From: Oscillospiraceae bacterium
GTDB taxonomy: Bacteria; Bacillota; Clostridia; Oscillospirales; Oscillospiraceae
Direction: 5' to 3'
DNA: 35,493 nucleotides
Assembly: GCA_024404315.1 (NCBI GenBank)
Contig: JAKSQD010000018.1
Location: 1 to 35,493, forward strand
Numbering within the stretch: position 1 is the first letter of the stretch; every line of letters begins with the position of its first letter. The notes beneath the pieces are model-generated. The model was given only the letters and a program-made list of their open reading frames with translations, did no database searches and was not told where the DNA came from. Below, one piece after another: positions 1 to 7,278 of the stretch. Position numbers and translations under genes: made by a program.

Positions 1-1218
1 TTATTCCTTGCACTCGTTCAATTCCATACAAACCGCTTCCGCAAAGAGCCGAGCACCAGCGAGAGCCTGCTTTAAGGTGTTGCCGCTGGTTCCCACCTCC
101 ACCAAGAGGGAGCCGGGGCGCAGATGCTGGTTGAATCGCTGGCTCCGTAGGTCGATGGGACGGGGAAAGGTGCTGTCAATGCTCAACATTGCCCCCTGAA
201 TTTTCAAGGCGAGGGTATAGTTGTCCCTCCATTCGGGATGGGTCAGCCCGCCGTCATCCGTTCCCACCACCAGCATCACCTGAGCGACCTTTTCTCCGTC
301 GATGGAGGTGGTTTTGCTGTATACCGTACCATCTGCGTCAATGAGTGCATCTCGATGAACGTCCAGCACCATTTGAATGGTGGGATATTCCTCCAAATAA
401 TCCTCCACGCCAGCTAGAGAGCGGCCATAGGAGCCATTATAGCCTGGATAGTCATAGGTGGTTTTGTCGTGGAGCACAGAAAAGCCTTGCTCCTCAAAAA
501 CCGCTTTCATCTCCTCCCCCACCCGAATCATGTTGTAATTTTCGTCTGTGGTTCGGCTCTCGTCGCTCTCCGTGTAGTCGTCACCGTCCGCCATGGTGTA
601 GGCTTCCGTGGCGTGGGTGTGCATAATCAGGATTTGAGGTCCCTTTTTACTGCTTTTTAAGGTGAGAGCGGGGGTTTTCTTCCAGTATTTTGAGATTGCC
701 TCGTCCTGATGGTCGGTGTGATTGACAAGCTCGATATCAGAGGGAGAAATTTCGGAAAGATCCAGCGTGAAAGCGGCGGGTTCTGGTTCTGGCTCTGGTT
801 CTGGTTCTGTTTCCTCCTCACTCTGCTCCGCAGGAAGCGAGGCTTCTCCTTCATCTGCTGGGTCTATTTCCGGTTCCGGCTCTGGCGCTGGCTCGTCCTG
901 TTTGGGAACGGACGCTTCCGCTTGCATCTCCTGTCGGGCTGCCTGCTCTTTGAGGTAGCTGCTCACCGCTTCTTTCTCGCTGGAGAGCACGGGAGATTGA
1001 TCCACCACCAGCTCCACCCAACCCTCTAGCGCATCTTCCTCCTCCAGCTTGCCCAGCTCCAATTCCAGCAGCCTCTTTGCCACCTTTTCACTGCCAAACA
1101 GAGCCTCTTTTGCTGCGTTTAAATCTGCCGTTTGACTGATAAACAGCGCCGTTGCCAGCGTCAGTCCCAGCGCCGCACCCCGGCGCAGCAGACCGAATCT
1201 TCTGTGACTTTTTTTCAT
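1..1218 (-). CDS. spoIIP: Stage II sporulation protein P (SpoIIP)
   Basis: SpoIIP is the peptidoglycan amidase/endopeptidase that works with SpoIID and SpoIIM in septal wall thinning and forespore engulfment. About 405 residues: a basic N-terminus, a membrane anchor near residues 13-30, an acidic Glu/Pro repeat linker (about 109-148), then the catalytic domain. Visible family motifs are MHTHATEAY (H200, E205), LDVHRD (H288, R289) and VEVGTSGNT (E374), which carry the expected zinc and catalytic residues. I place the start at the third of three in-frame ATGs. It follows AAAGGCGGGG at a proper distance, and the first ATG (1242) would lie almost at the predicted transcript start. The gene stands alone in this window, behind a sigma-E-like promoter. 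The stop codon is the first three bases of the window. Very confident in identity, fairly confident in the start. Confidence 0.93.
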   Translation of the reverse strand: MKKSHRRFGLLRRGAALGLTLATALFISQTADLNAAKEALFGSEKVAKRLLELELGKLEEEDALEGWVELVVDQSPVLSSEKEAVSSYLKEQAARQEMQAEASVPKQDEPAPEPEPEIDPADEGEASLPAEQSEEETEPEPEPEPEPAAFTLDLSEISPSDIELVNHTDHQDEAISKYWKKTPALTLKSSKKGPQILIMHTHATEAYTMADGDDYTESDESRTTDENYNMIRVGEEMKAVFEEQGFSVLHDKTTYDYPGYNGSYGRSLAGVEDYLEEYPTIQMVLDVHRDALIDADGTVYSKTTSIDGEKVAQVMLVVGTDDGGLTHPEWRDNYTLALKIQGAMLSIDSTFPRPIDLRSQRFNQHLRPGSLLVEVGTSGNTLKQALAGARLFAEAVCMELNECKE

Positions 1219-1256
1219 TTTCATCCCCGCCTTTCTGTCCATCTTTTACTACGGAC

Positions 1257-1286
1257 AGACTATGAAGGCAAAAGGGAGAATATGAG
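1257..1286 (-). promoter_or_regulatory. Sigma-E-like sporulation promoter of spoIIP
   Basis: On the minus strand CTCATATT (1286-1279) is followed after 14 bases by CATAGTCT (1264-1257). This resembles the mother-cell sigma-E pattern (CATATT-type -35, CATACAAT-type -10, 13-15 base spacer). It lies 40 bases upstream of the chosen spoIIP start and downstream of the feo terminator, so spoIIP has its own promoter. The match is read by eye; the -10 agrees only in its CATA half and last T. Confidence 0.5.
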
Positions 1287-1289
1287 TTG

Positions 1290-1328
1290 GAACCAAAAAC
1301 CCCTCTGGCACGCTGTGGCACCAGAGGG
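1290..1328 (-). terminator. Intrinsic terminator of the feo operon
   Basis: CCCTCTGG (1301-1308) pairs with CCAGAGGG (1321-1328) across a 12-base loop. On the minus strand the stem is followed by GGTTTTTGG. It begins 8 bases after the stop codon of the small cysteine-rich gene that ends the feo operon and separates it from spoIIP. Confidence 0.75.
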
Positions 1329-1335
1329 AACGGTC

Positions 1336-1515
1336 TCATGATTTCATGCTTTTATCAGAAGGAGGTGCGCTGACACAGTGTCCACAGCTGGCGCAGTCAC
1401 CGCCGCAGCCGCCGCAAATGTGTTTTCCGGCTTTTTTGTCACGAATCATCGTCCAGATGACAAAGGCCACAAGCACCAACAGGAACAATCCAACAGCGAT
1501 GGTTCCAATCGTCAT
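1336..1515 (-). CDS. FeoB-associated Cys-rich membrane protein
   Basis: A 59-residue protein. It has one N-terminal membrane helix (about residues 5-23), a short basic stretch (RDKKAGK) and a cysteine-rich tail with CGGCGGDC followed by CASCGHC. This is the layout of the small FeoB-associated Cys-rich membrane proteins found after feoB in many Firmicutes. Their exact role is not settled; a part in iron transfer or in the FeoB complex is the usual suggestion. The start is fixed by AAGGAGGTG immediately upstream (1516-1530). It follows feoB by 28 bases and ends just before the operon terminator, so it is the last gene of the feo transcript. It is short and easily missed by automatic calling. 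Confidence 0.85.
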   Translation of the reverse strand: MTIGTIAVGLFLLVLVAFVIWTMIRDKKAGKHICGGCGGDCASCGHCVSAPPSDKSMKS

Positions 1516-1543
1516 AAGTTACACCTCCTTTTTCCCAGAGAAA

Positions 1544-4015
1544 TCACCGACGCAGTTCGGTCTTTGCCGGACGGAACAGCAGATAGCAGAACAAAGCGAT
1601 GACGGCGAAGGCCACGACCGTGAAAAGGCCAAAGTGACCGTAAAGAGCCAGCCCTGCCACCTGATTGATAACCAAACTCACCAGATAAGCAAAGCCGCAC
1701 TGATAGCCAACTGCAATCCAAAACCACTTGGCGTTGTTCATCTCCCGCTTGATGGCACCCATAGCGGCAAAGCAGGGAGCGCACAGCAGGTTAAAGGCCA
1801 TAAACGCATAGGCCGAGACAGGAGTAAAGGCTTGAGCCATGTTCTGATAAACCGTGCCGTCGCCGCTGCCATAGAGAATGCCCAGCGTTCCGACGATGTT
1901 TTCTTTGGCCACCAAACCGGTGATAGAGGCCACCGTTGCCTGCCAAGTACCAAAGCCCAGAGGAGCAAAGATCCATGCCACACACTTGCCGATGGTAGCC
2001 AGGATGGAGCAATCCAGCTGATCCTCCTCCAGCATACCAAAGGAGCCATCAGCAAAGCCGAAGTAGCTGGTGAACCAAACGAAGATGGTAGAAAGCAGAA
2101 TGATGGTGCCCGCCTTTTTGATGAAAGACCAGCCACGCTCCCACATGCTGCGGAGCAGGTTCCCAGCGGTAGGCATATGGTAGGGAGGCAGCTCCATAAC
2201 AAAGGGAGCTGGATCGCCAGCAAACCATCTGGTCTTTTTCAGCATGATACCGGAAACGATGATGGAGACAACACCCATAAAATAAGCAGAAGTGGCAATC
2301 CAGGGAGAATTGTGGAAGATTGCGCCTGCAATCATACCATAGAAGGGAGCCTTTGCGCCGCAGGGAATAAAGGTGGTGGTCATGATGGTCATGCGGCGGT
2401 CTTTCTCGTTCTCAATGGTACGGGAAGCCATGATACCGGGCACGCCGCAGCCCATGCCAACCAGGAAGGGAATAAAGGACTTACCGGAGAGACCAAACCG
2501 ACGGAACACACGGTCGAGGATGAAGGCGATACGAGCCATATAGCCGCAGCCCTCCAAAAAGGCCAGGAACAGGAACAGCACCAGCATCTGAGGCACAAAG
2601 CCCAGAACAGCGCCCACACCGGCCACAATACCATCCAAAATCAGACCCTTGAGCACGTCATTGACCTGCATTACATTCAGAGCGTGCTCCATGACCGCAG
2701 GAACACCGGGAACCCAAACGCCATAATTGGCAGGATCCGGCTCTTCGCCTTCATAGGCGGCGTAGACCTCGGCGGCATCGGCCAACTCAGCACCGGTGAC
2801 AGTCACTTCCTCTGTGGCCAGCGTTTCCTCATCCTCCACGGTCATGACGGCCTGTGCGTCAGCGGGAACGGTGAGGACAAAGGCTTTTACAGCGGCAACC
2901 GCAGCACTGCCGTCAAAGTCTTCCCGCTCGGTGTCCATGGCCTCGGCCACTTCGTCAGCGCCTCGTTCTTCCACAAAGGCTTCTAGGATGCCTGCGGCCT
3001 GGCTGTATTCCTCACCGGCCTCTTCCGCCTCAGCCGAACCGATGGCGCAGAGATGCCAACCGTCTCCAAAGAGTCCATCGTTGGCCCAGTCCGTAGCGGC
3101 AGCACCCACAGTGACCATGGAGATGTAATACACCAAGAACATCACCACGGCGAAGATGGGCAGCGCCAAGAAACGGTTGGTGACAACCTGGTCAATCTTG
3201 TCAGAAACAGACAGCTTGTTGCTGTTTTTCTTTTTGAGGCTGTCATCTATAATGGAGCCGATGTATGTATAGCGCTCTGTGGTGATGATGGACTCGGCAT
3301 CATCGTCCAGTTCTTGCTCGCAGGAGGCAATGTCTTGTTCGATGTGAGCAATCTGCTCTGGAGAAAGATTCCTTTTGGCGATGATTTTTTCATCCCGCTC
3401 AAAGAGCTTGATGGCAAACCATCTCTGCTGTTCCGCTGGCATATCGTGGAGTAAAAGCTCCTCAATGTGAGCCAGGGCGTGTTCCACAGAACCGGAGAAG
3501 CGGTGACGGGGCTCGGTTTTGACAGCGGCTTTCGCCACACGGACAGCAGCTTCCGCCGCCTCCTGGATGCCGGTTCCCTTCAAAGCGGAAATCTCATACA
3601 CCTGAACGCCCAAATCCTCCGCCAGGCGCTTGGTGTCGATTTTGTCTCCGTTCTTCCTCACCAAATCCATCATGTTGACGGCCAGCACCACCGGAATACC
3701 CAGCTCCACCAGCTGCGTGGTTAAGTAAAGGTTGCGTTCCAGGTTGGTACCGTCAATGATGTTGAGAATACAGTCCGGGCGCTCGTCAATAAGATAGTTA
3801 CGAGCAACCACTTCTTCCAACGTATAGGGAGAGAGCGAATAGATACCAGGAAGATCCACAATTTTGACTTCCTTGTGCCCCTTCAGGCCGCCTTCCTTCT
3901 TCTCCACAGTAACGCCGGGCCAGTTTCCAACAAACTGATTGGAACCGGTGAGGGCGTTGAACAAGGTCGTCTTGCCGCAGTTGGGATTACCAGCAAGCGC
4001 AATTTTGATGCTCAT
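1544..4015 (-). CDS. feoB: Ferrous iron transport GTPase/permease FeoB
   Basis: FeoB imports Fe(II) across the cytoplasmic membrane under control of an N-terminal G domain. The 823-residue protein shows G1 GNPNCGKT (9-16), G3 DLPG (54-57), G4 NMMD (114-117) and G5 SALKG (143-147), then the GDI-like helical linker, then the transport domain starting near residue 277. The two Gate motifs with conserved cysteines can be seen (GCGVPGIMASRT and the later LLCAPCFAAMGAI). After the first membrane helix there is an unusually long acidic extracytoplasmic segment (about residues 327-435), making the protein longer than the roughly 670-770 residues common in the family. It lies downstream of two feoA genes and 28 bases before the Cys-rich partner. 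Confidence 0.96.
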   Translation of the reverse strand: MSIKIALAGNPNCGKTTLFNALTGSNQFVGNWPGVTVEKKEGGLKGHKEVKIVDLPGIYSLSPYTLEEVVARNYLIDERPDCILNIIDGTNLERNLYLTTQLVELGIPVVLAVNMMDLVRKNGDKIDTKRLAEDLGVQVYEISALKGTGIQEAAEAAVRVAKAAVKTEPRHRFSGSVEHALAHIEELLLHDMPAEQQRWFAIKLFERDEKIIAKRNLSPEQIAHIEQDIASCEQELDDDAESIITTERYTYIGSIIDDSLKKKNSNKLSVSDKIDQVVTNRFLALPIFAVVMFLVYYISMVTVGAAATDWANDGLFGDGWHLCAIGSAEAEEAGEEYSQAAGILEAFVEERGADEVAEAMDTEREDFDGSAAVAAVKAFVLTVPADAQAVMTVEDEETLATEEVTVTGAELADAAEVYAAYEGEEPDPANYGVWVPGVPAVMEHALNVMQVNDVLKGLILDGIVAGVGAVLGFVPQMLVLFLFLAFLEGCGYMARIAFILDRVFRRFGLSGKSFIPFLVGMGCGVPGIMASRTIENEKDRRMTIMTTTFIPCGAKAPFYGMIAGAIFHNSPWIATSAYFMGVVSIIVSGIMLKKTRWFAGDPAPFVMELPPYHMPTAGNLLRSMWERGWSFIKKAGTIILLSTIFVWFTSYFGFADGSFGMLEEDQLDCSILATIGKCVAWIFAPLGFGTWQATVASITGLVAKENIVGTLGILYGSGDGTVYQNMAQAFTPVSAYAFMAFNLLCAPCFAAMGAIKREMNNAKWFWIAVGYQCGFAYLVSLVINQVAGLALYGHFGLFTVVAFAVIALFCYLLFRPAKTELRR

Positions 4016-4078
4016 TCGATGCTATCCTTCTTTCCATTGTAAGAATCAAAGCTTGGTTTGTCAATGTATCGCCGCAAA

Positions 4079-4092
4079 TTAGTTAAAGCTAA
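4079..4092. promoter_or_regulatory. TTAG/CTAA inverted repeat upstream of feoB
   Basis: TTAG-TTAAAG-CTAA lies in the 149-base gap between feoA and feoB. The half sites match those clustered at the feo promoter, so a DtxR-family metal repressor may also act here. Inference from sequence similarity only. Confidence 0.4.
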
Positions 4093-4110
4093 CCATCAGG
4101 CATTTGTTTA

Positions 4111-4125
4111 GCGGCTGTCAGCCGC
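4111..4125. promoter_or_regulatory. Hairpin in the feoA-feoB gap
   Basis: GCGGCTG-T-CAGCCGC is a perfect 7-bp inverted repeat. There is no T-run after it on the minus strand, so it is not a classic terminator; mRNA processing or stability between feoA and feoB is a possible role. Confidence 0.35.
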
Positions 4126-4164
4126 CGAATGAGAAACTGCTCGGATGGATGATTGACTCTCGGG

Positions 4165-4386
4165 TCACTCAACCTGAATCATTTCGGAATCTTCCTTCCG
4201 AAGGGACAGCTCATAGCCCCGAACCGTGATTTCAATGGGGTCTCCCAGCGGCGCCACCTTGCGGACAAAAAATTCCGTGCCTCGGGTCAGACCCATATCC
4301 ATAATACGGCGCTTGACAGCACCCGTGCCAGTGATTTTCACCACTTTCAGGGTCTCACCAACGTTTGCTTGCTTCATCGTTTTCAT
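4165..4386 (-). CDS. feoA: FeoA domain protein (iron transport accessory), second copy
   Basis: A 73-residue SH3-like FeoA protein, the usual size for stand-alone FeoA. The family signature is visible: VKITGTGAVKRRIMDMGLTRGTEFFV, followed by APLGDPIEITVRGYELSLRKEDSEMIQVE. FeoA proteins bind the FeoB system and are needed for or modulate Fe(II) uptake. AGGAGG lies 7 bases before the ATG. It follows the other feoA gene by about 40 bases and precedes feoB by 149 bases, all on one strand, so the three are read together. Confidence 0.92.
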   Translation of the reverse strand: MKTMKQANVGETLKVVKITGTGAVKRRIMDMGLTRGTEFFVRKVAPLGDPIEITVRGYELSLRKEDSEMIQVE

Positions 4387-4426
4387 ATTGGTTCCTCCTC
4401 ACTCTCTATTGTCTTGTGGAAACGGC

Positions 4427-4636
4427 TTATACCAAAATTTTTGAGGCCATTTCCCTGCTGATTGCAATTCTGGACTCCTTCACTTTGACGATGACGTTTC
4501 CATTCAGTTGGGAAATCATAGTGATTGTTCCGCCCTGAACGATGCCCAGATTTTCCAGAAACTGACGAATCTCTGCTTTTCCTCCCACTTTCTTGATGAG
4601 CTGTTCGACTCCCGGATTGGCCAGTGTCAACGGCAT
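4427..4636 (-). CDS. feoA: FeoA domain protein, first copy
   Basis: A 69-residue FeoA-type protein. It has the same fold pattern as its neighbour (GGKAEIRQFLENLGIVQGGTITMI, NGNVIVKVKESRIAISREMA) but is clearly divergent from it, so the two are not a recent duplication. It is the first gene after the feo promoter. The ATG is preceded by AAGGGGGA. Two FeoA proteins followed by FeoB is a recurrent clostridial arrangement. The role is accessory to FeoB-mediated Fe(II) import; how the two copies divide the work cannot be told from sequence. Confidence 0.9.
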   Translation of the reverse strand: MPLTLANPGVEQLIKKVGGKAEIRQFLENLGIVQGGTITMISQLNGNVIVKVKESRIAISREMASKILV

Positions 4637-4662
4637 AGCGCTTCCCCCTTTTTTCTCTCATT

Positions 4663-4678
4663 GTTAGCATGAACTAAC
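4663..4678. promoter_or_regulatory. Metal-repressor-like operator just after the feo start site
   Basis: GTTAG-CATGAA-CTAAC is an inverted repeat located immediately downstream of the predicted transcription start. Together with the repeats at 4690-4703 and 4765-4790 it suggests repression by a DtxR/IdeR/MntR-type regulator when iron is plentiful (inference). Confidence 0.5.
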
Positions 4679-4686
4679 TTTCATAT

Positions 4687-4715
4687 ATGTTAGCACCAGC
4701 TAATCAAAATGTCAA
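4687..4715 (-). promoter_or_regulatory. Promoter of the feo operon
   Basis: On the minus strand TTGACA (4715-4710), a 17-base spacer and TAACAT (4692-4687) form a good vegetative promoter. The predicted start of transcription is near 4680, about 45 bases upstream of the first feoA. A TTAGC/GCTAA inverted repeat overlaps its -10 region. Confidence 0.7.
4690..4703. promoter_or_regulatory. Operator overlapping the feo -10 element
   Basis: TTAGC-ACCA-GCTAA is a perfect 5-bp inverted repeat that overlaps the -10 and the spacer of the feo promoter. Occupancy here would block RNA polymerase. Confidence 0.55.
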
Positions 4716-4764
4716 CACTTTTTGATTGATTTGGAAATTTCTGTTGCTTTCTACAGTTTGCTTT

Positions 4765-4790
4765 AACTAACCTAAGTTAGTTTTAGCTAA
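4765..4790. promoter_or_regulatory. Upstream feo operator, overlapping inverted repeats
   Basis: AACTAAC-CTAA-GTTAGTT (4765-4782) is a perfect 7-bp inverted repeat. It overlaps TTAG-TTTTAG-CTAA (4777-4790), the same 14-base shape as the site before feoB. It lies about 55 bases upstream of the feo -35. Confidence 0.5.
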
Positions 4791-4797
4791 TATGATG

Positions 4798-4832
4798 AGA
4801 AAAAACAGGGATCGGAGCGCTCCAATCCCTGT
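4798..4832 (-). terminator. Intrinsic terminator of the GH25 muramidase gene
   Basis: ACAGGGAT (4805-4812) pairs with ATCCCTGT (4825-4832), enclosing a second palindrome GGAGCGCTCC. On the minus strand the stem is followed by TTTTTTCTC. It lies 33 bases after the muramidase stop codon. Confidence 0.85.
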
Positions 4833-4864
4833 TAGAATCTCATTCGTTTTTGGGTAATGCGGAA

Positions 4865-6508
4865 TCAATACTGTTTTACGGTACTTTTCAGCAGATATCC
4901 GACATAAGAAGAGGAACCCGACTGATAATAAACCTGACACCAGGTTTTCCCGTCCTTATCTTTCTTGCTGGAAAGCAGAACAAGCTGCTGACCGGATTTG
5001 ATGGTCTTTTGGGACTTAGAAGAGGCACTGGCACTGCTGCGGAGAGAAACCTTCTTTTTGGTTTTGGCTCGATAGCCCACCTTTACTGGGTCCTGGCTGA
5101 GGAATCCCGTGTAGGAGTTTCCTTTTTTATCTTTATAATCCACCTCATACCAGGATTGTTCATCGGTGCCACAGCGTTCATATTTGACACTGAGCAGCGT
5201 ATTCTTCGGAATAGTGGCCAAAGGCTCGTATTCCTCGCCAACATTAGCGTAAAGCGTCGCTTGGGCGGTGGTATAGAGCAAGCGCTGGGAGCCTTTGGCG
5301 GTCTGCGCTTTGGCGGCTTGGGAGGCGGAGCCGTTGCCAAAATCGTTCAGCGCCTTGACCTTAAAATAGTAAGCGTAGTTGGTTTTGAGTTGTTTGATTT
5401 GATACGAGGTAGAAGAGGCAGAAATGGTTCCCACCGTTTGGTAGGTTCCGTTTTTCATGGAGCTGCGATACAGACGATACCGACTTGCACCGGGAACGGC
5501 GCTCCACTTCAAGGAAATGGAAGAGTCATCGGAGCCGGACTTTGCCACATGCTCCACCTGTTCGGGAATGGAGTCAGCGGGCAGGTAGCGGAAATTGCAA
5601 TCCACTCCCCCGGACATGCCACTGACTGTGCCCGTTGCGGTATACTGCCAATAGTCAAAGTCCCCGGAAAACTGGGGGGCTTTGGCGTAACGAGCCAGCC
5701 AGAGAGGATAATCCGTCAGCTTGGTATAATCACAGAGCTTGGTCAGGTGTTGGGCGTTGCCATAAAGTCCGGTTTGGTATCCCGCCTCCAGCATGGCATC
5801 CATGAACAGCTTGGCGTTTTTGGTTCCCTGGGTTTTGCTGACCTTGCTGATCCGAGAGGAGGAACCCACGGTTTCCACGTCCAGGAAAACAGGCAGAGAA
5901 ATCAAATCCCGATAGGGCTCCAAGGTCTTGATGGTGAACTCTGCTTCCTTCTTGGCTTCCTCCTGCGTCACCGCCTGGGTGAAGTAGTAAATGCCAATGG
6001 GCAGACCCACACTGCTTGCCCCTGTGATGTAAGAGGCAAAGCTGGTATCCACTCCAATGGAGGTATCGTCGAAGGCTTCTTTTCCCAGCGTGCGGCCACA
6101 ACGGATAATGACATACTCCACGCCCGCTTCCTTGACCTTCTCCCAGTTGATGTTACCATTCCAATAAGAGACATCTATGCCGCAGCTCCAGTTACAGTCA
6201 TAATTGGAACCGTGGGTATAGTACAGCTCACCGGTGAAATGGTTGTCCTTGCTGATGTCGGAAACAGAAATGCCGCTGCCGTCCTGCTCCTGAAGGGACT
6301 GATAGCGCTTGATATAGTCGCCGTCTTCGGCGTATTCTTCCCGAAACTCCTCCCAAAAGCCGGCATCATCGGGAGAAAGTATATCTTCACTTTCTTCTAC
6401 GGCTTCCACGCCGCTCGGCTCTGTCGCCAGCGCCATGGGCGGTGTTATGATACCAAAACACAGGGCAAAAATAAGCAAAAGCCCCGTGATAAGCCTTCCT
6501 TTTTTCAT
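4865..6508 (-). CDS. Secreted GH25 muramidase with FnIII and SH3-like domains
   Basis: A 547-residue secreted lysozyme-like protein predicted to cut the glycan strand of peptidoglycan. An N-terminal signal peptide (1-28, ending in MALA) is followed by an acidic linker and a GH25 domain (about 108-310). The domain holds the expected acidic residues: D112 in GIDVSYWNG, and D210 and E212 in PVFLDVETVG. Next come a fibronectin type III domain (about 316-400) and two SH3-like wall-binding domains (about 410-475 and 480-547). The start is the ATG with AGGAGGATATC directly upstream; the longer open frame runs back through the promoter. It is a single-gene unit with its own strong promoter and terminator. 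Catalysis is inferred from motifs; the biological role (wall turnover or lysis of others) is unknown. Confidence 0.92.
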   Translation of the reverse strand: MKKGRLITGLLLIFALCFGIITPPMALATEPSGVEAVEESEDILSPDDAGFWEEFREEYAEDGDYIKRYQSLQEQDGSGISVSDISKDNHFTGELYYTHGSNYDCNWSCGIDVSYWNGNINWEKVKEAGVEYVIIRCGRTLGKEAFDDTSIGVDTSFASYITGASSVGLPIGIYYFTQAVTQEEAKKEAEFTIKTLEPYRDLISLPVFLDVETVGSSSRISKVSKTQGTKNAKLFMDAMLEAGYQTGLYGNAQHLTKLCDYTKLTDYPLWLARYAKAPQFSGDFDYWQYTATGTVSGMSGGVDCNFRYLPADSIPEQVEHVAKSGSDDSSISLKWSAVPGASRYRLYRSSMKNGTYQTVGTISASSTSYQIKQLKTNYAYYFKVKALNDFGNGSASQAAKAQTAKGSQRLLYTTAQATLYANVGEEYEPLATIPKNTLLSVKYERCGTDEQSWYEVDYKDKKGNSYTGFLSQDPVKVGYRAKTKKKVSLRSSASASSKSQKTIKSGQQLVLLSSKKDKDGKTWCQVYYQSGSSSYVGYLLKSTVKQY

Positions 6509-6557
6509 GATATCCTCCTGAAAATTTTTTGCTTTGGATGGGTATTTACAGAAAATA

Positions 6558-6586
6558 ATTGTAATACGGACAAAGAAAAATGTCAA
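6558..6586 (-). promoter_or_regulatory. Promoter of the GH25 muramidase gene
   Basis: On the minus strand TTGACA (6586-6581), a 17-base spacer and TACAAT (6563-6558): nearly consensus vegetative promoter, 50 bases upstream of the start codon. Confidence 0.8.
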
Positions 6587-6656
6587 GGATGGTGGAACCC
6601 AGTCCAAAAATTGGCAATTCTCCTCCGAGTAACAGCAAAAAATGAGTTTCACACGA

Positions 6657-6683
6657 TTGATTGTCCTCTCTTTTGGATATAAT
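6657..6683 (+). promoter_or_regulatory. Candidate rubrerythrin promoter
   Basis: A perfect TATAAT (6678-6683) lies 29 bases before the rubrerythrin ATG. The only -35-like hexamer, TTGATT (6657-6662), is 15 bases away, shorter than usual, so the -35 is uncertain. Confidence 0.45.
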
Positions 6684-6711
6684 CAATGGTCAAATCAAAG
6701 GAGGTTGTTTC

Positions 6712-7263
6712 ATGAACGCATATTCCATCCAGCAGCTCCAGAACACCAAAACCGGCCAGAACCTGCGCAGCGCCTTTTCCGGGGAATCCGAGGCAAGGAA
6801 CAAATACAGTTTTTTTGCCCAGGTTGCCCGTCAGGAAGGCTATGAGCAGATTGCCGAGCTGTTTGAATACACCGCTCAGAATGAAATGCAGCACGCTCGG
6901 ATGTGGTTCACTGCCCTGAGCGGTTTGGGCACGACCAAAGAAAATCTAACCGCTTCTGCTCAAGGAGAGCATTGGGAGTGGTCAGAGATGTACGCTCAAT
7001 TCGCCCAGGATGCCAAAGAGGAGGGCTTCCCGAAGCTGGCCGCTAAATTTCAATTGGTGGCGGAGGTAGAAAAAAGCCACGAGGATCGGTTCCGCCGCCT
7101 GCTCCACAACGTAGAGGCGCAGAAGGTCTTTGCCCGGTGCGGAGAATCCATTTGGGAGTGCCGAGCCTGCGGCCATCTGGTTTGGAGCCAGACTGCGCCG
7201 GTGGTGTGCCCTGTCTGCGAGCACAAACAGAGCTTTTTCCAGCTGAAAGCGGAAAATTACTAA
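6712..7263 (+). CDS. rbr: Rubrerythrin
   Basis: A 183-residue rubrerythrin, the non-haem iron peroxidase that reduces hydrogen peroxide in anaerobes using electrons from NADH via rubredoxin-type carriers. The ferritin-like four-helix part (about 1-140) has the diiron ligand motifs [10 protein letters not shown] (E25/E27), NEMQHARM (E58, H61), EEGF and VEKSHEDRF (E120, H123). The C-terminal rubredoxin-like centre has CRAC (150/153) and CPVC (166/169). The start is the ATG after AAAGGAGGTTGTTTC; an earlier in-frame ATG lies in the promoter region. Monocistronic, and it converges on the MATE gene with only 15 bases between the two stop codons. Confidence 0.96.
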   Translation: MNAYSIQQLQNTKTGQNLRSAFSGESEARNKYSFFAQVARQEGYEQIAELFEYTAQNEMQHARMWFTALSGLGTTKENLTASAQGEHWEWSEMYAQFAQDAKEEGFPKLAAKFQLVAEVEKSHEDRFRRLLHNVEAQKVFARCGESIWECRACGHLVWSQTAPVVCPVCEHKQSFFQLKAENY

Positions 7264-7278
7264 GAGCCTATCCACACC

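Noticed and set aside
781-900. Repeated GGTTCTGGCTCTGG-like DNA, possible tandem repeat or minisatellite
   Set aside because: It encodes the Glu/Pro repeat linker of SpoIIP, which is a common feature of that protein.
1346-2986. 546-codon plus-strand open frame opposite feoB
   Set aside because: Antisense shadow of feoB and of the small Cys-rich gene; no ribosome site and low-complexity residues.
4850-6682. Long open frame (610 codons) on the plus strand opposite the GH25 muramidase
   Set aside because: It lies antisense to a gene with clear domains, promoter and terminator, has no ribosome site, and its composition is that of a reverse-frame shadow.
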